From Cyclospora cayetanensis (Eukaryota > Apicomplexa > Conoidasida > Eucoccidiorida > Eimeriidae), in assembly GCF_002999335.1 (NCBI RefSeq), contig NW_020312148.1, forward strand, positions 124,001 to 188,000: 64,000 bases of DNA, written 5' to 3'. The notes under the pieces were generated by a model that was not told where the DNA came from, made no database searches, and worked only from the letters and a program-made list of their open reading frames with translations. How positions within the stretch are numbered: the stretch's first letter is position 1; every line of letters begins with the position of its first letter. Shown here piece by piece: positions 11,733-21,798 of this stretch. The translations under genes and the position numbers were made by a program.

Positions 11733-14451
11733 ATGAGGAGGCCCCACCCGAGAAACCTGAACCTCGGTCCCCGTCACCACGTGGGCTTCGGGGCCCCCGG
11801 GGCCCCCCAGAGCCACATGGGCCCCCCGGAAGCTGACCATGCCTGCTGGGGCCCCCCAAGAGGGGCCCCCACCGGCGAGGACACCCTTGGATCAGGCTTT
11901 TCTGAATACCCCCTGGATGCCTCGATGGGTCAGAACGCAGAGGCTCGTGGCGACGTCGCTCATGGCTCCGACGCAGAGGGCGCATGCTGCTGCGGTAGCA
12001 ACACATGCGGCTGCTGCCGCCGCAGCCCCAATGCATGCGTCGCCACTTGTTCTGCTGCTGGCGCCAGCGCGTGCGACTGCTGCAGTGCAACGGCAGACGC
12101 GCAGTGGCCGCAAGTGGAGACATTCGAGGACGAAGGCGTGGACGGAATCCCTCCGTGTGGCGAAGAGGAAGGGGTCCCCTGCGATGAGGGATGCTGCTGC
12201 GATTTGGAGATGGAAGCTGCAAACAGGGGACGCTCCCTCCCCCGCTGCACTACGGCGACAACAGCAGCAGGCCCCTTTCGAAGCCGCCTCGACAAGGAGG
12301 CTGTACTGCATAGGGAGCTGCAGGAGCTTCACCGAAAGCAGCAGCTGCTGCTAGAGAAACATCAGCGCCTGCAGATGCGGCGCATGCAGCAGCAGCAGCA
12401 GCAGAAGAGTCGCAGCAGCAGTGCTCTCAGTTCGCGGCACCCTACGCAAGTGCGCAGAAAGCCTCCGTGGGATGTGAGTTTCAAACGAAGGCCTTCTGCT
12501 GTAGCGACACGTCGCCTCGAAGCAGCAGCACCCCCTATCAGCAAGAGGCCCTTCCTCCTTGCGCTTCAGCTGCACAGTGTCTGCGTCTAAGCGCATGTTC
12601 TCGCACAGCTCTCTCTAGGTGTCCGTTCATGTAGCGGTCTGCATGTTTGTTCATGTAGCTTTGTGGATCTGCTTTCACCTATCTGTGTGGATGACTTTCC
12701 ATAGATACGTGGATGTCTTTCCATAGATATAAGCACAGCTTTTCATGTATCTGTGTGGATCTCTGAGGATATCTTCTCACCTATCTATCTGTGTGCACAG
12801 CTTTTCGTGTGTCTATCTGTGTGCACAGCTTTTCACCTATCTATCTGTGTGCACAGCTTTTCATGTGTCTATCTGTGTGCACAGCTTTTCGTGTGTCTAT
12901 CTGTGTGCACAGCTTTTCACCTATCTATCTGTGTGTATGTGTGCAGGGGGATCTCCAAGACTTATCGCGATACCGAGCAACGCCAACAGAGCAGCTGCTG
13001 CGGAGGCTGCGGAGCACAAGCCCTCATTCTGCTGCTGCTGCTGCTGCCTACAGGCAAAAGTTGGCGGCAATGGAAACAGATCTGAGGCCCTTTGTGGAGA
13101 TGTACAAGGCGAAATTTCCGGGGCAGCAGCAGCAAGAGCAGCAGCAGCAGGAGGAGAGGCGCATGCGCGTTGCTGCGGCTCGATCAGCAGCAAACCGCAG
13201 CAGCAGCAGCATCCGGCGCAGTCATCACGCCTACGACCTCACGCATACACAGCTGCAGCAACGCAGCCACCAAGACGCGATACTGCTGCAGGGGGGGAGC
13301 AGCACTGCCAGGGGAATTCGCGGGGAGGCGCCTCTACGTCGCGGATCTCCAACCCCACAGAGAAGGCCTCGTACGGCTAACATGTTGAGGCGATCCTTCT
13401 GCAGCAGCGATGCGAGCAGCAACAGCAGCAGCAGTGGCGCGAGCAGCAGCAGGAAACAACGCCGGAGAAGGCGTAGGCCCCACAACACCTGCAGCAACTG
13501 CTCGGCTGCTGCCGCGCACGCCCATGCGACCCTGGGAGCTGTCTATACACCGCAGCTCCAGCATCAGCAGCAACTGCTACTGCAGCAACAGCAACTCTTC
13601 CAGCATCAACTGCTGCAGTCTCCCGTCCCCTTCGGACAGACGCAAGCCTCCCTGAGGCAGCCGCCTCTGTTGCTGCTGCCCCAGCTGCAAGGCGGGAACC
13701 AACTGCAGCAGCAGCTGCTGCAGCAGCAACAGCAAAAGCAGCAGCAGCTGCTGCTGCTCCAGCAGCCGCTACTGCAGCAGCAGTCCTCGACCGACGTCGA
13801 CAAGGAGCTGCAGCTGCTCGACGAGATTCACAGACAACTCCAAATGCTAGAAGTTGCAGAGTCAACCACTGCCAATTCGCTCCCCCAACAGCAGGAACAA
13901 CCGCAACACACGCAGGGGCTGCAGCTGCCAGCTGTCTCCACCCAGCAGGCTCTCCAGCCGCTGCAAGCCGAGCTGCTACAGCAGCAACTGCTGCTGCAAC
14001 AGCAACAGCGTCTGTTGGAGCAGCAGTTAAAGGAGTTGCAGGAGCAACAGCAGATGTTGCAACAGCAGCAGCAGCCGCCGCCGCAGTACGAAGTGCAACA
14101 GCAACAAGTGCAGCAACAACAACAAGCACTGCAGCAACAGCATCAAGAAGCACTGCAGCAACAGCAACAACAAGAAGCACTGCAGCAACAGCACCAAGGG
14201 CAGCAACAACAACAAGCACTGCAGCAACAGCATCAAGAAGCACTGCAGCAACAGCATCAACAAGCACTGCAGCAGCAGCAACAAGTGCAGCAGCAGCAAG
14301 AGGAGTCTCTGTTGCTGGTGCCAGCAGCACCCCCCCTTCGTTCGCACCCGCCTGCTTTGGTTGTGGACATGAGCCACGTGCGAAGCAAAGGGAAGCCTCT
14401 GGGGAGGCTTTCCTCTGCCCCTGTGGTCGAAGTGCAGGTAACCTCAGCTCC

Positions 14452-14503
<52 letters not shown>

Positions 14504-14983
14504 GCGGCTTCCCCAGTGTTGCATCAGGAAGCTGCGGCTGTGTTGTCTGAAGTGCTTCTGTCTCACGAAGCAGCAGCTCGTCCAGTGGTCGCCCCTCCTG
14601 CTGCAGAACCCTCGCAGGTGGCGCAGCCGTTGCCTGCAGAGCAGAGGCAACAAGACCAGCAGGAGGCGGCTTTCCGACAAGAACTGCAGATGGAAGGCTC
14701 TGGAGAGGCGGTACAGGGGGAGCAAGGTGAGTGGGCACTGAGCCTGCAGCAGCAGCTCCTTTTGCTGCAGCAGCAGGAGCAGGAGTTGCGGCAGCAGGAG
14801 GAGGCCCTTCGTGCCCAACTGGAGAAGAAAAAGGCGCAAAGATCCCAGCAGCGGAGGGAGGGGGGGTTGTCGCTCTTGCAGCAGCAGCAGTGGCAGGAAG
14901 CCCCTCTAGAACCTTTGCAAATTCCCAGCCAGAAGAAAAAGCCCGAGCTCGAGCTTATTCTCGACGCTCAGCGCTGCCTCTAA
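11733..14983 (+). CDS. Gln-rich low-complexity protein of unknown function, two exons
   Basis: Exon 1 is 11733-12473 and exon 2 is 12947-14983 (donor GTGAGT, acceptor GTGCAG, phase 0), giving 925 residues. ATG 11733 is the first in-frame ATG, but the frame is open from 11448, so an upstream exon is possible. Exon 1 is Cys-, Ala- and Pro-rich and ends in a likely coiled coil (KEAVLHRELQELHRKQQLL). Exon 2 starts with a charged segment (METDLRPFVEMYKAKF) and is then dominated by Gln, with LQQQ/ALQQQHQ repeats and a 16-Gln run at 14453-14500. The last ~80 residues return to heptad-like Gln/Leu/Glu. There is no catalytic motif and I recognise no family. Such tracts in coccidia often disrupt conserved proteins, so a divergent homologue may be hidden. 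Convergent with the RAD51-like gene. Confidence 0.7.
12778..12946 (+). repeat. 28-bp minisatellite forming the 3' half of the intron
   Basis: Five full 28-bp units start at 12778, 12806, 12834, 12862 and 12890. A sixth, diverged unit runs into the real acceptor at 12945-12946. Units share CTATCTGTGTGCACAGC and differ at the left end (CACCTAT, CGTGTGT or CATGTGT), in the order A-B-A-C-B-A. More degenerate copies extend back to about 12660. Each unit carries a pyrimidine-rich stretch followed by CACAG, that is, a potential 3' splice site. Confidence 0.9.
14453..14500 (+). repeat. (CAG)16 coding microsatellite
   Basis: Sixteen pure CAG codons inside exon 2 of the Gln-rich gene, encoding 16 Gln. 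Pure runs like this are expected to vary in length between strains. Confidence 0.95.
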
Positions 14984-15370
14984 GCAGCGGCAGAAGCAAC
15001 AGCGACGGGGAGGGGAAAGCAGCGAGGGGCATGCAGCTCCACCGCTGAAGCAGCATATCTGACGTGCAAGCTTTTCTACATAGACCCCAGTCTTTCGAGG
15101 GCCCCAAGCCAGCGGCGAGACTGCAGCTTTTTAATGGGGTGTTTGCTAAGCACCACGAACTGCTTTGGGCAGAGGCTCTCTCATGTGCATGCATTTTGCG
15201 GAAAAAAGTGCTGCTGCTGCTACGTTGCGGTAGCTGGGGGCAGCAGTGTGCGCGTGCGGCGACGTGCGCAGCTGCGAGGGACGCTTCTTTTGCGATGCGC
15301 GAGAAGTGCAGCGTTTTTCTGCTACGGGGGAGGAGGCAGGGGGGTGCTCCAGGTAAGCGAGGGTAGCCCC

Positions 15371-16875
15371 TCACCAGGAGGGGCCCCTTAGGTAGCGCGG
15401 GGCCCCCTCTCTGAGGCCCTCCGGAGCAATGTGAACGAGCAGAGGGGATGCGTTGGGTGTCCACTGGGGAGCAGCAGCTCCTAAAGACTGCAGCAGCTGC
15501 AGCTCCCGCGTAGGAGATTGGGAGTTGCCACGGGAGGGGGGATTTGAGAGGCGCAGACGAAGGGCTGGGAGGTGCTCCCACGCCCTCCCCAAGAAGGATA
15601 GAGGGGCGGCTCCTGCAGCAACGCGGGTGCGCAGTCAATAAAATACAGCGAGAGAGAGAGAGCTACTGTCGTGACTGAAAAGCGCCCAAGACGGATTTCT
15701 CGCAAGGGCGCCAACTCAGACACAGCACACCAGGTCCACCCCACCCAGACGCTTGCGTTACACGGCGAATTTCGTGCAACAGACTTAGGGGAGCGGCCGC
15801 AGAATCTGCACTTGCCGCGAGGTTTAGACGCACCTGGCTCAGTTCTCGAAGCCACGGTTTTTGTAGATACTGCGAGAGCAGCGCCTGTCGCTGCGCTCAA
15901 TCGGAGCAACAAAAATCCCAGACGCAGCGCCGACTGCCCGGAGCTCCATGGGGCTCCTCCTGCTCCCTGCAGCGCTGGATGGAGCACAGAACTTAAGGAG
16001 TCGATCACCACGACTCCTATTTGGAGAGCTCTGGAGGCACCCTGCCCTCCCCAGGGCCCCCCCCCCTCCGGACCCCATGCACCCTCTGCAGGAGGTCTGT
16101 GGGGATTCGCCTCGCGCGAACTTGCGGGTTGTCGCTCGTGCGCGAGGAGTGGGAAGGCGTCCAGAGGGTGGGGGCGCCCCCGCTTCCTGTTTGGGAGAAA
16201 AGCCTCCAGTAGCTGCAACAGCTCTGCGAGGCTGAAGACGCGGAGAACCACCAGACGCCGCAGCAAGGCCTCTGCAGCCTCCTTCCCGCCGGTGCTGGTG
16301 CAGGCAGCGAAGGCACCCTGCGCAATCTCCACGAAGCGCTCTGCCCTAAAGCCCCCGTCACAGTCGACGTAAATTGCACAGCCCGGGGAGGCCCCTGCAC
16401 TCCTGTATGCACAGGCTGCGGGTGAGGAATGCGAGAGGAAAGGAGAACTTCCAGAGGGAGGGGCAGCATCGGAGTGAGAGAACACGACACATGTTCCCGT
16501 GAGGTAGGTTGCGCACAGCTGCAGCAAGAGGCAGCTTTTTCCGGCTCCTGAGGGCCCCGAGATCTCTGCAAGAGCTCTGCCTCCCAGAAGACCCCCACAT
16601 AGTGCACTGTCGAGTGACGGCAGAAGGAAAGGAACTTTGCTGCTGCACCGTTCCTGCTGCAGCAATTCCAAGCACGTGGGCAGTAGCGCTCTGTCTGCTG
16701 ATCCGAATGGCAGCAGCGGTGCCGCAGCTGCTCCTGACGCGGGAACGGGCGTTCCAGCTGCTTCTGTTGCTGCCAGAGTCGGTACAGGCGTTCTAGCTGC
16801 TTCCGCTGCTGCACAGCCTGGAGCGCTGCCGTTGCAGCGACTGGTGTCTTGTTCCTTCGAAGAACCGTGAAGCAT
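15371..16875 (-). CDS. RAD51-family recombinase paralogue (RecA/RAD51 fold), two exons
   Basis: Exons 16875-15834 and 15612-15371 join in phase 1 (donor GTGCGT, acceptor CTGCAG), giving 427 residues. After an Ala-rich leader, LDSALCGGLLGGRALAEISG leads into Walker A (GPSGAGKSCLLLQLC). YVDCDGGFRAERF corresponds to the family's YIDTEGxFRPER segment. VVVIDSLSSVL is Walker B, and AVSTKTV sits where VTNQV is usual. Only the spliced frame restores FLGRAWEHLPALRLRLS, the family's 'LGxxWsxxxxxRLxL' segment, and the terminal LLVHIAPEGLRE, which resembles the XRCC3 end. RAD51 paralogues help load RAD51 in homologous recombination. The layout and C-terminus suggest XRCC3/RAD51C-like rather than RAD51 itself; which paralogue is uncertain. 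Large Ala/Gly/Pro insertions separate the motifs. Confidence 0.82.
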
Positions 16876-19800
16876 TCTCGAAAATGATCAAAAGTGGCGA
16901 TTTACGCCAGGGTGTGCTCGGTAGAGCTTCGCGGGAAGGCCAAGGGCGACGGGGCCCCCTGGGGGCCCCTGCACGCTTGCCTAGTGTACTAAAGGACAAA
17001 GCTTCAAGGAGCCTGAGAACACGGGGTGAAATGGTGCTGTTTCACCGCAGTTCTTCTTTGTGCTGGCTTCATGGGATGCCGAAACACTCCTAAGCGCAAG
17101 AAGCCCCAGAGTACCTGTCGAGGGATGCGGCTCGAACTGCCCGAGCTTCATGCCTCTTGTTGTACAGGGAAGCAGAGGTGGATGTAGCAGCATTCCGCAT
17201 CAAACACCTTTCCTTTAGCCCTTAGATTGCTCTTCAAGGCTGTCTTTTATGATGTTGAATGTTTCTGAGGTGTTCGCACGCTTTGTTACCCACAGGGATG
17301 AAACTCTGTGAGTGCGCCAAGAAACACACCAACGCCCCCAGTCCCCCTCTCTCTATAAAATCGCAATATATTGAATACGGTCGTGTGTTTGCCGCTCTCA
17401 TTGTTTTCCTGTCAGTTCCTTTTCCTGACAGATTTTCCCGTCATGCCGTTGAGGCTGGGTCGTGTGTTCGTCTTGCTGAGGCATCACAATGATGCGAACT
17501 TGTGGTCTCTATTTTCTGAATCCTAAATCTAAGGAGCCAAGTAGCGCGTACATCCATGGCTCTCTATCTCCTGTTTCTGTAACCACCATTGCTGGCCTCC
17601 GCCCTGGCATCTCCTGGTCTGCCTGGTGCACTGCAGTCTGATCCTCATGGTTGCTGCATCATGTTCGCAGGTTTACCCTTGCCTTGCAGGTTATTAGTGG
17701 TCCGTATTTAATCTTAGAACTTCCTCGATTGCATTTTGGATGGGATGAAGACTCACGACCAGCCCTTCCCCCCTACCAGTGCACTGTGTCGGCACACATG
17801 CCCACTGGCAACCGCACTGCTGCGATTAATTTCTCCTCCAAATTTCTTTCTTCTTGATAATAAAAAGGATTAAATGGCTATTTTTTGGCTATGAGGAAGA
17901 AAAAATCAGAGAAAGTGCATAATTTGTGCGAGCCCGATTTCCGCTACGCTCCCATGGCATTTGCAAGCTTTGGTTTTTAACGGGGAAAGCACCTAAATTC
18001 CACCAGCTGGAAATCGAGGTGCAAGAATAAAGGTGAATGGAGGAAAAAAGATTGTAGTAAAGTCTATCTCTTGCCCAATAGTCGCTTTGCAGAAAATTCT
18101 TTAGTGTTCCACCGCTAAAAGGCAGAGGGACAGAAAGCCCTTTACCGAGGCGAACCACATAGCACACTACCAACGGGAGAAACGCAACAGGGTAAGCTGA
18201 TGAGCTATCTAGCAGATAAGGATTGAGGCACGAAAAAACAGAAGTCGCGGCCTCACTCATCAACAAGGGTGTGGTGATGTACGACGCGCAGAGATGCAGC
18301 ACACGAAGCTGAGGCAAGAAAATGCAAACACCACAGAGCAGGCAAGGTTTAGTGGTTCCGTGGAGGTACTGTAAGGCTGCAGAGGCAGAATTCCCCAAAA
18401 GAAATGCAGATCTTTCGAAGGACAACACATCTTCGGCGTTAACGTTCCTGCCGCGTTACCATAATGGTAATAATTCCTTGGATTACGTTTTTTATCTCAG
18501 GAGAAAACATTTTGTATGCTCTTCCTTTCTGTTTTGTGTAAGGATTCTATTTAGAAAAGGCACTTTTTCATAGGTGGGAATCTCTTGCCTGTTATTCCGT
18601 TTGTTGTTATGCCTCGGTATTTGTTTACCCATGGGCATATCACTCTAATGTAAAATCCAGCGGCTGAGTATTTGGAATTTCTATCTGGTTTCTTCGATTA
18701 CTCATTCGTTCTCCAATACAGCCGCAAATTCTTCTTTCCCGGTTATCCCAAATATGTGGCCTAGAGGCACTTCGCCCTGGGATTTTTCCTTGCGGTGCAC
18801 CACTTGCAGCCGCAAGGATCGGCGGAACTGCAGCATCTATATATTATTCTTCCTGCTTCAGCACAATTTTGATTAACAGAAGCTCACACTGCTGTTCCGA
18901 CTTGGCAGAGGTCGCGCTGGGCGACAGTTCGTGTGCCGTGCTGATGCTCATGCAGGTCGCGTTGCTTCTTTTTCTAATTTTACTGCGGCTGCCAGTGAAT
19001 GTGCTGCTATTGCTATTGCAGCCCAAGTGTCTGTCTGCAGCAATGAACTGTTAGCGCCGATACATACGCCCTCGAAACCGTTTCCCTGTGAATGCGGTGG
19101 TGCACCACCATATGCCATCGGGCGTTGCCACCACTGCGACAGAGACACACATTAGGTGAGCAACACACGCGAATTTGGCGAGAGCAATGCCAGAACTACA
19201 AAGAAAAGTGGAGGGAAAGGCTCCAACGGAGAGTGAGGCCCCGCAACAGAGACAAGGACAGGCGCCGCTAGAAAATTTTGCTGTGGGGGAACTCCCAAGA
19301 TTCCCACGTCTAACCATCAACTTGCTGCCTCAGCATTTGACGATACCATACTTTTAAGTGAACACACGCAGAGAGGCACACAGGTAGCGTAGCAGCCAAC
19401 CCCTCCCCGGTGCATGTACACCCAGAGTCTGTATTAAACCCAGGGGTCTTTGCACAATTTTTCCGGAACACGATTATTTCACCCGGACCTTTGTGTGCTC
19501 TGTGAAGCCGCCGCTTGTAAGCGTGTTACGGACCTCTTTTCGCAGTGGCGGTACGCTGCATGTTCGCGGAGACCTCTCGCCAAGAATTGGCACCAGGTTT
19601 CCATTGCAGTTTCATGCAGGCATTCAAGGAAGAGTGCACACTGCAGCCACCAGGAGAGCTCCAAAAATTATTGCTGGTGCTAGAAAATGTGCCGCTGCGG
19701 CGTTTGAAGACTATTAGGCCTGATTCACTCTCTTCCGCTTTGTGGTGCTGTTTCTCTTCGTGGCTGCGTGGTCGTACGAAGTTTCACCAGAATTAGGCGC

Positions 19801-21798
19801 TTCACAGGGGCGTACATGCAGAGGCACATTGATCAGTCGTCTTGTGGGCTCAGGCAGCTCGGGCTTATTCATAGGAAGATATCCCTTATATGCATGTAAG
19901 TCAGTCTTCTATGCCTAGGGCGTTACTAACGCGCCGAAGTCCCTCAGGAGCCTCGGGGGTGTACGAATACGGATACACAGGGCGAACTTTTGTTCTGAGC
20001 GGAGAAAGAGACTATTAAAAGAAAGCACTGGTATGGCTTGCACCGAAGAGGGCTAAAAGAAAAGGAAGGAAGGAGGGAAAGGAACCAGCAGAGCGATTTG
20101 TGATGTTTATTCGTAGAGCCCCGGCACGAGGGAAAGAGGCCAAGGAACGATAGTTGCTGGGAGTTTACTCAAATAGGATGAAGGGCCTTTGCTATTTGAA
20201 AAAAGACTCCTGCTTATTAAGATTCTTCTGGGCCTGTGTAAAGGCCAGCTTGCGTATCCTTCAGGAGGCTGCTCCCTCGTGCTACGCCGAGGCACAGTGC
20301 AGCGAAGGGCCAAAAGATTGGGCCCCATGCTCTAAAACAAAAGAAGCAACACGAGAGGGAGAATATGGTATTGCCTATTTCAGCTTTGCAGGGTGCCACA
20401 TAGAATGCCATGCTATCTCTGCAGTGGCTGGTCAGGCATCTTCTCCTGCGTTTGCGCCCAAGAACGGGCATGGCGGCGGTCCTTTTGAGTCCGCGCATTT
20501 CGCGCCGAATTATTGTATGTCAAGTTATTTCGGTGGCAGGTTATTTCTAAATGTTCAGGAGGTCCGTTTACCCAATAAAGGTGGGGGTGAAGGCGCGCAC
20601 TGCAGTGGTCCTTTCTTCCTGGCAGTGGTGGAAGTTGAGGGGAAGTGGCGAAGAAGGACAGCACGGGGATGTCGCACACCATTAAACCCATAAACAGCAA
20701 AGCTAATGCAGGACTATAACGGGAAAAGCCTACAGAAAGAAGCTACACGAGGCACTCCGGCCTCATGCGCGGGCTAGGCCCCCTCTCGGGTGTGGCCCGT
20801 GCTGCTGCTGCTGCACGCAGTCCCTCAGGCAGTCTCTCGCGCTCTACTCCGAAGCAAACACACCCTGGTGCTTCTTCTTTTCAGTGTTTTCGCAGCCACT
20901 AATGACCTATTTTTTGTCTAACAAAGGTTTGGCTCTGAACCACGGAACCCTAAGCCGCGTACATCCTCACCCTGAATTCCCTGGTGTCGGCAGCGCCTGC
21001 AGGCCTTGCCGAGTTGCTGCGGCTCTCACGGACTCTCCTGCCTCTTTCTTCTGCCCCTCACCTCTGTTTCCACGTCCCCCTTCTCCCTAAAGACTCTGGT
21101 TCTTTCTGCTATTTATAATTACCTCATTTGCTTCGCCATAGAACAGCCGCCGACACCGCGGGCCCCATCCCATAGGGAGGCCCTAACCCGCACGGACAGG
21201 ACTGTGTTGCGGCTGCTCTCTCGGCGGGAGGCGGTGAGTAGATTTATGGCTTTCCTCTGACAATTATTCCTTCAAATCCTATTCACACCATAAACCCTAA
21301 TCCCCTAAACAGAACCCTAACTTGGATTTAACTTGGGCCGCTTGACCCTCAGGTAGGCAACGCGCGCGCGCGCGCGAGATTTGACGAGCACCACCGCGCT
21401 GTATTTCAGCATATTCGCTCCTGAGATCTTGAATAATAATTTGCTGGCAGAGCAACAATATCTCTTCAACGCTGTGTGGAGCACACTCAACTGTATTCAC
21501 CTCCCTGCCAGCAACCCGACATCGCGGTTGCGCCAACCAGCTGCAATGTCTGGCCCTAAACAAACACGTTCCGCGCATCCGCGCGGTATAAGTGGCATTA
21601 TGCTTTCATTTAAAACAGAATATTAAAAGGAAAGGCCCGACAAGCCGTGTTTTGCGGCGGGGGCGGAAGGAGCTTCTCAGCCTTCAGTGTAGCCGCGACA
21701 ATTCCTTCGCATTTCCTGCCATTGTGTTTCTGGCGCAGCTTCATAGGCCACTTGGCCATTGCAACCGCATTGCATTTCCTCTAGGCCAAGGCGCTGCA
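16876..21798. other. 4.9-kb gene-poor stretch upstream of the ApiAP2 gene
   Basis: No supported gene. Open frames such as 17889-18428 (minus), 19545-19796 (plus) and 20154-20693 (plus, 179 codons) have no family motif. The 19545 frame is the most protein-like but has no supporting splice sites. At 21140-21235 an open stretch ends in a good donor (GTGAGT) and could be a 5' untranslated or coding exon of the ApiAP2 gene. The telomere-like patch and CG run at 21292-21374 are listed separately. Confidence 0.4.
21292..21374 (+). repeat. Degenerate telomere-like repeats followed by (CG)7
   Basis: Three CCCTAA-type copies within 30 bp (AAACCCTAA, CCCCTAAAC, ACCCTAAC) resemble the apicomplexan telomere unit CCCTAAA but are imperfect. 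About 40 bp further on is an uninterrupted run of CG dinucleotides (21361-21374). A short interstitial trace, not a telomere end. Confidence 0.5.

Noticed and set aside
12778..12946. Regular repeats that might suggest a CRISPR array
   Set aside because: Units are contiguous with no unique spacers and lie in a eukaryotic intron; it is a minisatellite.
12791..12946. Translation of the minisatellite (Cys/Ser/Leu-rich leader) as the N-terminus of the Gln-rich protein
   Set aside because: The phase-0 junction from 12473 to 12947 gives a better model, and the leader peptide merely repeats in all frames.
13377..14738. 453-codon minus-strand open frame rich in Ala/Leu
   Set aside because: It is the reverse complement of the CAG-rich exon of the Gln-rich gene; CTG/TGC/GCT repeats keep any frame open.
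15481..15638. RAD51-like frame read straight through to 15481
   Set aside because: It lacks the family C-terminal motifs; the spliced frame to 15371 restores them.
20154..20693. 179-codon plus-strand frame as a gene
   Set aside because: No family motif, no conserved-looking block and no splice partners; kept only as part of the gene-poor note.
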